Assembly: GCA_027028665.1 (NCBI GenBank)
Contig: JALVIU010000395.1
Span: 1-6,817 of the forward strand
Origin: Candidatus Atribacteria bacterium
GTDB taxonomy: Bacteria > Atribacterota > JALVIU01
Length of the DNA stretch: 6,817 nucleotides
Direction of reading: 5' to 3'
How positions within the stretch are numbered: position 1 is the first letter of the stretch; the number at the start of each line of letters is the position of its first letter. Below, in pieces: positions 1 through 5,945 of the stretch. The notes under the pieces are model-generated. The model did not search any database. It had not been told where the DNA came from and saw only the letters and a program-made list of their open reading frames with translations. The position numbers were made by a program, and so were the translations under genes.

Positions 1-1034
1 CTATACGTTGTTTCACCCATATGTCCTATACGGATTACCTTTCCAGAAAATTTACCCTGTCCTTTGCTAATTATTATTCCATACTTTTCTTTAAGAATAG
101 AAAGTATCCTCTTATCTTCTCCTTCTGAGACAAAGGCTGCAGTAACAGTGTATGATGCATCTTCATCCTGTGCAACAAGTTCAAGACCTATCTCTTTAAG
201 GCCCCCTCTTGCTACATCTCTCATAATTTTATGTCTTTTAAACCTGTTTTCCAGACCCTCCTCCTCAATTATTTTTAACGCCTCGGCTAATCCATATACC
301 AAAGATACAGGAGGAGTGTATGGATTTTGAGGTATATTCCTCTCTTGATAAGAAAGGACAAGATCAAAGTCAAAGTAGTATCTTGGAAGTTTTGAGGTCT
401 TCATCCTACTTAATGCCTTATCCGATACTGAAACAAGAGAAAGACCAGGTGGTGTCATAAGTGCCTTCTGTGATGCAGTAACCACTACATCTATCCCGTT
501 TTTGTCCTGTCTTACAGGCATTGCACCTACAGAGCTTACACCATCTACGATAAATAGTACATCTGGAAAGCTCCTCATCACCTCTCCTATCTTTTCAAGG
601 TCAACCATTACCCCTGTAGATGTCTCATTATGTGTAACCAGGATAGCTCTTATATCTTTATCATTTTTAAGTTTATCATATAACATATCTGGATCAGGGG
701 TCTTGCCCCATGGTGTATCCAATCTATCTACAGATAAATTATATCTCTTTGCAATCTCCAAAAATCTATCTCCAAAGTGTCCACAAGATAGTGAAAGCAA
801 CTTTTCCTGTGGTGAAAATAGATTTACTATAGAGGCCTCAAGACCTCCTGTCCCGGAAGAAGGAAAAAGTAAAATCTTAGAAGTAGTACCCAATACCTCT
901 TTCATATGAGAAAGAATGGAACCAAAGATCTTTCCATATTCTTCTCCTCTATGAGAAATCATATCTTTAGTCATTGACTGTATTATCCTCTTAGGAAGGG
1001 GCGTAGGACCTGGAATAAGAAGATATTTTCTCAT
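1..1034 (-). CDS. Class V PLP-dependent aminotransferase (alanine/serine-glyoxylate type), 3' end cut by window
   Basis: The first 344 residues are visible; the stop lies beyond position 1. The family is usually about 380 residues, so some 35-40 are missing. Fold type I class V landmarks appear in order. An N-terminal LIPGPTPLP is followed by SSGTGG (59-64), which binds the PLP phosphate. VDGVSSVG (163-170) carries the Asp (D164) that contacts the pyridine nitrogen. ASQKALMTPPG follows, with K190 as the Schiff-base lysine, then NPYTPPV (237-243). IRIGHMG (334-340) near the C-terminus has the Arg (R336) that binds the substrate carboxylate. Members move an amino group from alanine, serine or phosphoserine-type donors to glyoxylate or another 2-oxo acid, in the cytoplasm. 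The exact substrate cannot be read from the sequence. In several thermophiles a relative sits next to serA and works in serine synthesis, but the downstream gene is not visible. The ATG at 1034 is set by AAGGAG at 1046-1041 with a 6-nt spacer. The gene is divergent from tatA. Confidence 0.93.
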   Translation of the reverse strand, partial: MRKYLLIPGPTPLPKRIIQSMTKDMISHRGEEYGKIFGSILSHMKEVLGTTSKILLFPSSGTGGLEASIVNLFSPQEKLLSLSCGHFGDRFLEIAKRYNLSVDRLDTPWGKTPDPDMLYDKLKNDKDIRAILVTHNETSTGVMVDLEKIGEVMRSFPDVLFIVDGVSSVGAMPVRQDKNGIDVVVTASQKALMTPPGLSLVSVSDKALSRMKTSKLPRYYFDFDLVLSYQERNIPQNPYTPPVSLVYGLAEALKIIEEEGLENRFKRHKIMRDVARGGLKEIGLELVAQDEDASYTVTAAFVSEGEDKRILSILKEKYGIIISKGQGKFSGKVIRIGHMGETTY

Positions 1035-1051
1035 ATTAGCCTCCTTATTTT

Positions 1052-1069
1052 GTGCAAATTTTTTTGCAC
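1052..1069. repeat. Perfect 7-bp inverted repeat GTGCAAA-N4-TTTGCAC in the aminotransferase leader
   Basis: The arms at 1052-1058 and 1063-1069 are exact reverse complements, separated by four T on the plus strand. Apart from the ribosome-binding region it is the main GC-containing patch in a very AT-rich spacer. It lies just downstream of the predicted minus-strand start point and before the ribosome-binding site, so it fits an operator for a dimeric repressor or a small leader hairpin. It does not match a consensus I can name. Its symmetry is seen directly; its function is inferred. Confidence 0.5.
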
Positions 1070-1083
1070 TTTTTACTTTAAGC

Positions 1084-1112
1084 ATTTTAACACATCTATA
1101 AATATTTTACAA
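1084..1112 (-). promoter_or_regulatory. Predicted sigma-A promoter for the aminotransferase gene
   Basis: On the minus strand, TTGTAA (1112-1107) is followed by a 17-nt spacer and TAAAAT (1089-1084). A TGT directly before the -10 box gives an extended -10. The start point would fall near 1077, leaving a leader of about 43 nt that contains the 1052-1069 inverted repeat and the AAGGAG site. The call rests on consensus similarity only. Confidence 0.6.
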
Positions 1113-1131
1113 TAAGTGAATAGAAATTAAT

Positions 1132-1160
1132 TTGTATTTTTTGCTTTTTTGTGGTATTAT
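1132..1160 (+). promoter_or_regulatory. Predicted sigma-A promoter for tatA
   Basis: TTGTAT (1132-1137), a 17-nt spacer and TATTAT (1155-1160) fit a housekeeping promoter. A TGG just before the -10 box adds an extended -10 element. Transcription would begin near 1167, giving a leader of less than 20 nt that holds little more than the ribosome-binding site. The -35 boxes of this promoter and of the opposing aminotransferase promoter are separated by 19 nt. Confidence 0.65.
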
Positions 1161-1171
1161 AAAAAAAAACT

Positions 1172-1178
1172 GAGGTGA
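1172..1178 (+). promoter_or_regulatory. Ribosome-binding site that sets the tatA start
   Basis: GAGGTGA sits 5 nt upstream of the ATG at 1184. The in-frame GTG at 1175 lies inside this site, so it cannot be the start. The protein therefore begins MFGLGF, as TatA proteins usually do. Confidence 0.85.
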
Positions 1179-1183
1179 ATTTT

Positions 1184-1507
1184 ATGTTTGGTTTAGGATT
1201 CCCCGAGCTAATTCTTATATTAATAATTGCACTTATTATTTTTGGACCTGGAAAATTACCTGAAGTAGGAAAGGCTATAGGTAAGTCTGTACGAGAGTTT
1301 AAAAAGGCAACCAACGAAATTAAACAAGAATTCGAAATCGATGAGCCATCTTCACCAAAAAGAGAAGTTTCAAATACAGAAACAACTCAGAAGGAGGACT
1401 CGGCTTCCCAAGTATCTACTGAAACTAAACAACCTGTAACAAAGCAAAATCCATATTCCACTGTTTTTGATGAAAAGGCAGGAGAAAAAACACAAGAAAA
1501 TAGTTAA
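1184..1507 (+). CDS. tatA: Sec-independent (twin-arginine) translocase subunit TatA
   Basis: The 107-residue protein has the standard TatA/E layout. A very short N-terminus with FPEL (6-9) leads into one hydrophobic membrane helix (about 8-20). The FG hinge follows (F20-G21) with [10 protein letters not shown] (21-30), then a basic amphipathic helix to about residue 47. TatA oligomerises at the cytoplasmic membrane and opens the path for folded proteins with RR signal peptides, recruited by TatC. The conserved F-G and KLPE residues make the family call firm. TatA and TatE types are not separable from one copy, and TatB is less likely because the protein is short and has the TatA-type hinge. 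The tail (about 55-107) is rich in Ser, Thr, Gln, Lys and Glu, looks disordered, and is of the kind that varies among TatA proteins. No tatC lies in the window. The gene appears to have its own promoter and ends in the hairpin shared with glgC. Confidence 0.93.
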   Translation: MFGLGFPELILILIIALIIFGPGKLPEVGKAIGKSVREFKKATNEIKQEFEIDEPSSPKREVSNTETTQKEDSASQVSTETKQPVTKQNPYSTVFDEKAGEKTQENS

Positions 1508-1551
1508 AAAGAAGAGGGCATTACCATCCCTCTTCTTTTATAATATTTTTT
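1507..1551. terminator. Bidirectional intrinsic terminator between convergent tatA and glgC
   Basis: A perfect 12-bp stem pairs 1507-1518 with 1528-1539 (AAAAGAAGAGGG against CCCTCTTCTTTT) across a 9-nt loop. On the plus strand the stem ends in TTTT, and a run of six T follows at 1546-1551. On the minus strand the stem runs out into TTTTT. The glgC stop codon (1523-1521) lies in the loop and the last GlgC codons form one arm. The last base of the tatA stop begins the other arm. The A/T-rich outer stem and GC-rich inner stem suit termination in both directions. Confidence 0.85.
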
Positions 1552-2786
1552 CCACTGGGGAGAACAGGGCTTGAAAAGTCTTCTTCTCCTATAAAAGCAT
1601 CTATAAGGGCATTTCTCCCTATTCTTACTCCTTCTGGTATATGTGTACCTTTACCAATCACGGTTATACCACATGTAAGTTCCGGAAATCTCTCATTTGG
1701 CATATAGTCTTCTCCATCACCTACTATAACATTCCTATTTATGTATATATCTTTATCTAATATAGCTTTATGAACAACAGAGCCCTCTGCAATATAGGTG
1801 TTATTCATTACAATGGAATCAACAATTTTCGCACTTTCACTTACGTATACCCCAGGAAATAGTACAGAATTTATAACCTCACCATTTACAATACATCCAT
1901 TTGCCACAATACTATGTACTACATTTGCATCCTTTCCTACCTTTACAGGAGGTTTCTCTTCACTTTTTGTTCTTATTATCCAATTTCTATCATAAAGGTC
2001 GAATCTTGGAAGGGGTTTCACAAGTTCCATATTGGCATTGTAATAAGATTCTATAGTACCTATGTCATCCCAAAATCCGTTAAATCTATAGGCATAAACC
2101 TTTTCTCCATTGGAAAGCGCATCTATTATAACATCTTCCACCAAACTATACTTTCCTTCAGGCACTATAGTCTTTAATTTATCTACCAGATAATCCCTAT
2201 TAAAAAGATATATACCCATAAATGCGATATTGCTCTTTGGTTTCTCTGGTTTTTCCTCAAAGGAGACTACCTCATCCCCCTGGATTTCAACAATTCCAAA
2301 TCTCTTTGTTTGTTCAGGGGAGACCTCTATGGTGGCTATACTGATCTCTGCACCTTTTTCCTTGTGAAACTCTATAAGCTTCGTATAATCCATCTTATAT
2401 ACCTGATCTCCTGAGAGTATAAGTATATAATCAGGCATAGTATCATCTATAAAGTCCATATTCTGATATACTGCATCTGCTGTCCCTCTATACCATGAAG
2501 AACCCCCTTCCCTTAGATAGGGCTGGAGTATCCTTATCCCTCCCCTCAATCTATCCAGATCCCAGGGCTTTCCTACCCCGATATGTTGATTAAGGGAAAG
2601 AGGCCTAAATTGTGTAAGAAGACCTATATCAAAGATACCAGAATTTACACAATTACTAAGTGTAAAATCTATCACTCTGTATTTTCCTCCATAGGGAAGA
2701 GCTGCTGTAGCCCTCTTACGCGTAAGGACAGGCAATCTGCTACCCTTTCCCCCTGCTAATATAAAGGTTATCACCTTTTTAGCCAT
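1521..2786 (-). CDS. glgC: Glucose-1-phosphate adenylyltransferase (ADP-glucose pyrophosphorylase)
   Basis: This enzyme converts glucose-1-phosphate and ATP to ADP-glucose and PPi, the committed step of bacterial glycogen synthesis, in the cytoplasm. Its 421 residues are a normal full length. The N-terminal nucleotidyltransferase domain has LAGGKGSR (10-17), GGKYRVIDF (33-41), LSNCVNSGI (43-51), WYRGTADAVYQN (98-109) and GD (126-127). D127 matches the catalytic Asp142 of E. coli. The sugar-phosphate motif FEEKP (176-180), MGIYLF (190-195) and FWDDIGT (238-244, D241 for E. coli Asp276) follow. From about 285 a hexapeptide-type left-handed beta-helix forms the C-terminal half, as in the family. 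The usual RAKPAV segment after the P-loop reads RATAAL (25-30). The Lys equivalent to E. coli Lys39, the fructose-1,6-bisphosphate site residue, is kept as K24. The ATG at 2786 is preceded by AGGAGG (2797-2792) with 5-nt spacing. It is the last gene of the operon, 12 nt after the TPR gene. Confidence 0.96.
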   Translation of the reverse strand: MAKKVITFILAGGKGSRLPVLTRKRATAALPYGGKYRVIDFTLSNCVNSGIFDIGLLTQFRPLSLNQHIGVGKPWDLDRLRGGIRILQPYLREGGSSWYRGTADAVYQNMDFIDDTMPDYILILSGDQVYKMDYTKLIEFHKEKGAEISIATIEVSPEQTKRFGIVEIQGDEVVSFEEKPEKPKSNIAFMGIYLFNRDYLVDKLKTIVPEGKYSLVEDVIIDALSNGEKVYAYRFNGFWDDIGTIESYYNANMELVKPLPRFDLYDRNWIIRTKSEEKPPVKVGKDANVVHSIVANGCIVNGEVINSVLFPGVYVSESAKIVDSIVMNNTYIAEGSVVHKAILDKDIYINRNVIVGDGEDYMPNERFPELTCGITVIGKGTHIPEGVRIGRNALIDAFIGEEDFSSPVLPSGKNIIKEEGW

Positions 2787-2798
2787 TTTATCCTCCTA

Positions 2799-5075
2799 TT
2801 ACTTTACAAATTTCAAAACCAGATTCATCACTTTACTCAAATCCCTCTCTTGAACATAAGCACCTTTGGTCTTAGATATATACCTATTTTCTATGATCAA
2901 TTTCTTTATATCCTTATTATAACTAAAATCGAGTCTATACAATATCTCATCATTTTCTATAAAAAATTCCTGTGGAACTTCAGAAAGGGTATAATCCCCC
3001 ATATTTACTTCTATCCTCCTCCTTACTGTATATGGAAAACCCGGTTCCCTATAGGGAAGAATATATGGAGGATGAAAAGAAGATCCCTCAATCAATTGTT
3101 TAAGATCCACCTTCATTGCTATCTGTAAAGGAATATCCAATCTCTTTATATCTGAGGTCTCTATGTGAGAAATAGAGGCCCTTTTATCAAAAAACCACAA
3201 CTCAGGAACCGATACATCTGTATGATTATAAAGCATTCTTCTATAATAGAGGTCATATAGACCCCTCATATAAAAGACAACCTCTGCACTTTCTGGTTTT
3301 TCAAGGTTTATCTTTACATAATCCTCTCTTACATTCTCGCCAAAGGAAGGACAAGAGAGTTTTAAACTCTCTCCCCTGGTTATAAAGAATGCATCTTTAC
3401 CTATATCCTCTGGTAAGATAGTTCCAAATGGTGTAAAGGGATATGGCTCCAAAAATTTATTACTATCTAAAAAGAGTACACCCTTTAAGCCTGGGTCGAA
3501 AGATGGGAATTTTACGCTTTCTTCATTATCTATAAAGCCCAAATCTACATCCATGCCTTTCTTCTTATAAATATCAAAAAGGGCGATGGAAAACAAGAGA
3601 TTATCATATATATACAAAGGTGTAAGGGCATGATCTGAAAATAAAAATAAAAATCTCTTTGGGCTATTATAGCAGGAAGATATAAATGTATTATATACAC
3701 CTTCCAGAGAAGAGGTATTATCTAAAGAAAAGTCTTTATAGATATCTCCCATCCATCTGGCAAGATAGGTATAAAGGTCTTTCCAATCTATAAAATTATT
3801 AATGGTTAAAGATAAATTAGGATCTTTTTTGAGGGAGATCCTCTTATATCTTTCGTTATCTTCTATATTTACTTTATATTTGGGATATATATTAAAACTT
3901 ACTCCTTGAGGAATCAAGACATCTATTGCACGATGTTCAGTAGGGTACCGTGGTGATGGTATAAATATATGGAATTTACCATCCTCAGGGGTTTTTACCT
4001 TTACTACAAATTTATATTCTAACAATATAGGTTTACCAATATTGGACCTTATTACAGCATTTTCATATAGTATACCAGTTTCTGTTTTCTCTTCCTCTAC
4101 AAAATAATCAAAATCCTTCTCCCCAAGTTGTTTTTTATCTTTTGTAACCCCATTTAAAAGATAAAGTGAAAACTCCACATAACGTCTATCATATGCAAAC
4201 TTAAGGCCCTCCTGGAGTAGTGAGGGGTCTTTTACAAAAAGTAGCCTATGAACAGTCTCTACATAATCCCCCTGGGTAGAAAGTGTACATAGTATCTTTT
4301 CAGATATTATCTCAATTCTATCTTTGTAATTGTCCATATTGTCGAAATACGAAGCTATCTTATTCTTTGCCTCTATCTCCTTACTCACAGGAGTGAAAGT
4401 AGGTGTTGATGTAGGCGTAGGAGGAGCAGAAAACTTTGCAATGATAGAGAGGTATGTCTTTACCTCCTCATCCTTTGGGGCAAGCTTTTTTACTCTACTA
4501 AATATTTTTTTTGCCTTATCAAACTCTCCAAGCTCTAAATAAGAGATTCCAAGATATTTCAAAAATACAGGGTCATCTTTATAAGAGAGTTCTGCCTTTA
4601 AGAAATTTTCTATAGCTTTTTGATAATCCCTATCATTAAAATAGATCTTGCCCAATTCATAAAAAGAACTTGCCTCATTACCTTTATACAATACACTCAT
4701 TCGAAATTCGGCCTTAGCCTTTTCCATATATTCTGCTGCCATCTTTTCATATAGGAGTCCAAGCAGAAAATGTATCTTTCTCCCTGTAATGCCAGATGCA
4801 AGAAGTCTTTCCAATTTATCTTTTGCTACAAGAAGCTCTCCCTTCCCTATAAGTTCCTCGATTGCTTTCAGTTCCTTATTTATATCTACAGTATGGACAA
4901 TGGAAGGAGTAGGTATAGACTGTGGTATCTTAAATAAAACTTCATTTAGATAAAGAGTTGGTAAAGTATCAAAATATGTAGTTTTAAAAGTAAGGGTAAA
5001 AAGAAGAACCAAAAAAATTAAAAACCAGTTTACTCTTTTTTTTGGCCTTCTTTTTACCCTTCTACTTTTTTTCAT
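2799..5075 (-). CDS. Membrane-anchored TPR protein with DUF3857/transglutaminase-like region lacking catalytic residues
   Basis: The 758-residue protein starts with a strongly basic segment (10 Lys/Arg in residues 2-14) and one membrane helix (about 17-30). It is therefore expected to be N-in with the rest outside the membrane. Residues 66-215 are helical TPR-type repeats, clearest at 137-166 and 171-200. A Pro/Thr-rich linker (216-230) follows. Residues 250-430 resemble the DUF3857 beta domain (ILLEYKFVV, then HRAIDVLIPQGV). Residues 431-575 resemble the transglutaminase-like core (DWKDL, a YDN at the usual GDC position, FLEPYPFTPFG). The end (about 590-758) fits the C-terminal beta domain seen in such proteins. 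Cys is replaced by Asn492, and no His occurs from 483 to 617, so transglutaminase or protease activity is unlikely. The ATG at 5075 lies 5 nt after the hflC stop with no strong ribosome-binding site, so translational coupling is likely. The TPR call is firm; the DUF3857/transglutaminase reading is a hand alignment. Its role is unknown; a partner of HflKC is inferred from linkage and topology. Confidence 0.8.
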   Translation of the reverse strand: MKKSRRVKRRPKKRVNWFLIFLVLLFTLTFKTTYFDTLPTLYLNEVLFKIPQSIPTPSIVHTVDINKELKAIEELIGKGELLVAKDKLERLLASGITGRKIHFLLGLLYEKMAAEYMEKAKAEFRMSVLYKGNEASSFYELGKIYFNDRDYQKAIENFLKAELSYKDDPVFLKYLGISYLELGEFDKAKKIFSRVKKLAPKDEEVKTYLSIIAKFSAPPTPTSTPTFTPVSKEIEAKNKIASYFDNMDNYKDRIEIISEKILCTLSTQGDYVETVHRLLFVKDPSLLQEGLKFAYDRRYVEFSLYLLNGVTKDKKQLGEKDFDYFVEEEKTETGILYENAVIRSNIGKPILLEYKFVVKVKTPEDGKFHIFIPSPRYPTEHRAIDVLIPQGVSFNIYPKYKVNIEDNERYKRISLKKDPNLSLTINNFIDWKDLYTYLARWMGDIYKDFSLDNTSSLEGVYNTFISSCYNSPKRFLFLFSDHALTPLYIYDNLLFSIALFDIYKKKGMDVDLGFIDNEESVKFPSFDPGLKGVLFLDSNKFLEPYPFTPFGTILPEDIGKDAFFITRGESLKLSCPSFGENVREDYVKINLEKPESAEVVFYMRGLYDLYYRRMLYNHTDVSVPELWFFDKRASISHIETSDIKRLDIPLQIAMKVDLKQLIEGSSFHPPYILPYREPGFPYTVRRRIEVNMGDYTLSEVPQEFFIENDEILYRLDFSYNKDIKKLIIENRYISKTKGAYVQERDLSKVMNLVLKFVK
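4386..4430 (-). repeat. Pro/Thr-rich linker-coding microrepeat
   Basis: Residues 216-230 of the TPR protein read SAPPTPTSTPTFTPV, coded by alternating CCT and ACN codons. Such linkers are typical between extracytoplasmic domains, which supports the outside location of the C-terminal part. The repeat is short and imperfect. Confidence 0.6.
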
Positions 5076-5080
5076 ATTTC

Positions 5081-5944
5081 TTACTTATTGAATTTTTCAG
5101 TAAATATTTCTAAAAATTTAGAATCTCTTGAAAGAATAAAGTTTGCTCCCCCTTTGAAAGCATTCTTGTAGGCTTCAAGAGATCTCAAAAACTTATAGAA
5201 TATAGGATCCTGTCCATATGCCTCTGCATAGATCTTTATAGCTTCCGCATCCCCTTCTCCTCTTAAGATTTCTGCCTTTTTATAGGCATCTGCCATTATA
5301 ATCTTTACCTGTTTATCAGTTTCTGCCTTGATTTTTGCTGCCTCTTCCATACCTTCTGATCTATATTTTTTTGCCTGTCTTTGTCTTTCTGATTTCATTC
5401 TATTAAATACAGCTTTTTCATTCTCTTTAGGAAGATCTGCTCTTTTGAGTCTTACATCTACTATCTCTATACCAAACTCACTTGCCTTTTTATTAGATAT
5501 AGCAGTAACTGTCTTCATAATAGTTTCTCTATCCTTGGAGATAATATTTGAAAGTTCATAGGATCCAAGATCTACCCTGAGCTCTGAATATATTATGTCA
5601 TCAAGTCTTACCTCTGCCCCATTTATATTCTTTACAGAGATCAGAAACTTCTTTGGATCTACTATTCTCCATGTAGCATAACTATCTACAATAAGAGTTT
5701 TTTTATCCTTTGTTATAACCTCTGTTGGGGGTGAATCATAATACATAAGCCTCTTTTCAAAAAATACAACTGACTGTATAGGGGATGGTAGCTTAAATTT
5801 AAGGCCTGGTGTTTTAATTACTCTAACTATCTTTCCAAGTTGTAATACTACGGCCTGAGAGTTTTCCGGTACAATGAATACCACTCTTACAAATAGCCAG
5901 ATAAGAATTAACACGAGAATTGTTATAGCTATTGATTTTTTCAT
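5081..5944 (-). CDS. hflC: HflC, SPFH/band-7 membrane protein, FtsH modulator
   Basis: HflC pairs with HflK in a membrane complex that, in E. coli, cages the FtsH protease and limits its access to substrates. This 287-residue protein has one N-terminal membrane helix (about 5-24). The SPFH domain follows, with VPENSQAVVLQLGKIVRV (25-42), PGLKFKLP (46-53) and DSYATWRIVDP (87-97). A Lys/Glu-rich helix with heptad character (about 175-235) leads to the HflC hallmark ILRGEGDAEAIKIYAEAYGQ (226-245), then FYKFLRSLEAY (249-259) and LSRDSKFLEIF (271-281). It is shorter than the 334 residues of E. coli HflC. I chose the ATG at 5944 over the in-frame GTG at 5962. GGAGGT (5957-5952) lies 7 nt before the ATG, and the GTG would put hydrophilic residues ahead of the helix and overlap hflK. 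The gap to the hflK stop is 1 nt. Stomatin or prohibitin is excluded by the EAYGQDP signature and the hflK neighbour. Confidence 0.95.
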   Translation of the reverse strand: MKKSIAITILVLILIWLFVRVVFIVPENSQAVVLQLGKIVRVIKTPGLKFKLPSPIQSVVFFEKRLMYYDSPPTEVITKDKKTLIVDSYATWRIVDPKKFLISVKNINGAEVRLDDIIYSELRVDLGSYELSNIISKDRETIMKTVTAISNKKASEFGIEIVDVRLKRADLPKENEKAVFNRMKSERQRQAKKYRSEGMEEAAKIKAETDKQVKIIMADAYKKAEILRGEGDAEAIKIYAEAYGQDPIFYKFLRSLEAYKNAFKGGANFILSRDSKFLEIFTEKFNK

Positions 5945-5945
5945 C

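Noticed and set aside
502-909. A 135-codon plus-strand open frame over the aminotransferase gene
   Set aside because: It is antisense to a gene with clear PLP-enzyme motifs, has no ribosome-binding site and shows no recognisable domain. The other plus-strand frames over glgC, the TPR gene, hflC and hflK are shadows of the same kind.
1035-1183. A small RNA, riboswitch or tRNA in the divergent spacer
   Set aside because: At 149 nt it is taken up by two promoters, the palindrome and the ribosome-binding sites. No further stable secondary structure or tRNA-like arms were seen.
1175-1186. GTG at 1175 as the tatA start
   Set aside because: The GTG is part of the ribosome-binding site for the ATG at 1184, and TatA proteins normally begin close to the membrane helix.
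5034-5066. Twin-arginine (Tat) signal in the TPR protein, suggested by SRR at residues 4-6 and the tatA gene nearby
   Set aside because: The motif lacks the hydrophobic residues after RR, the whole N-terminus is polybasic, and the helix looks like a plain membrane anchor.
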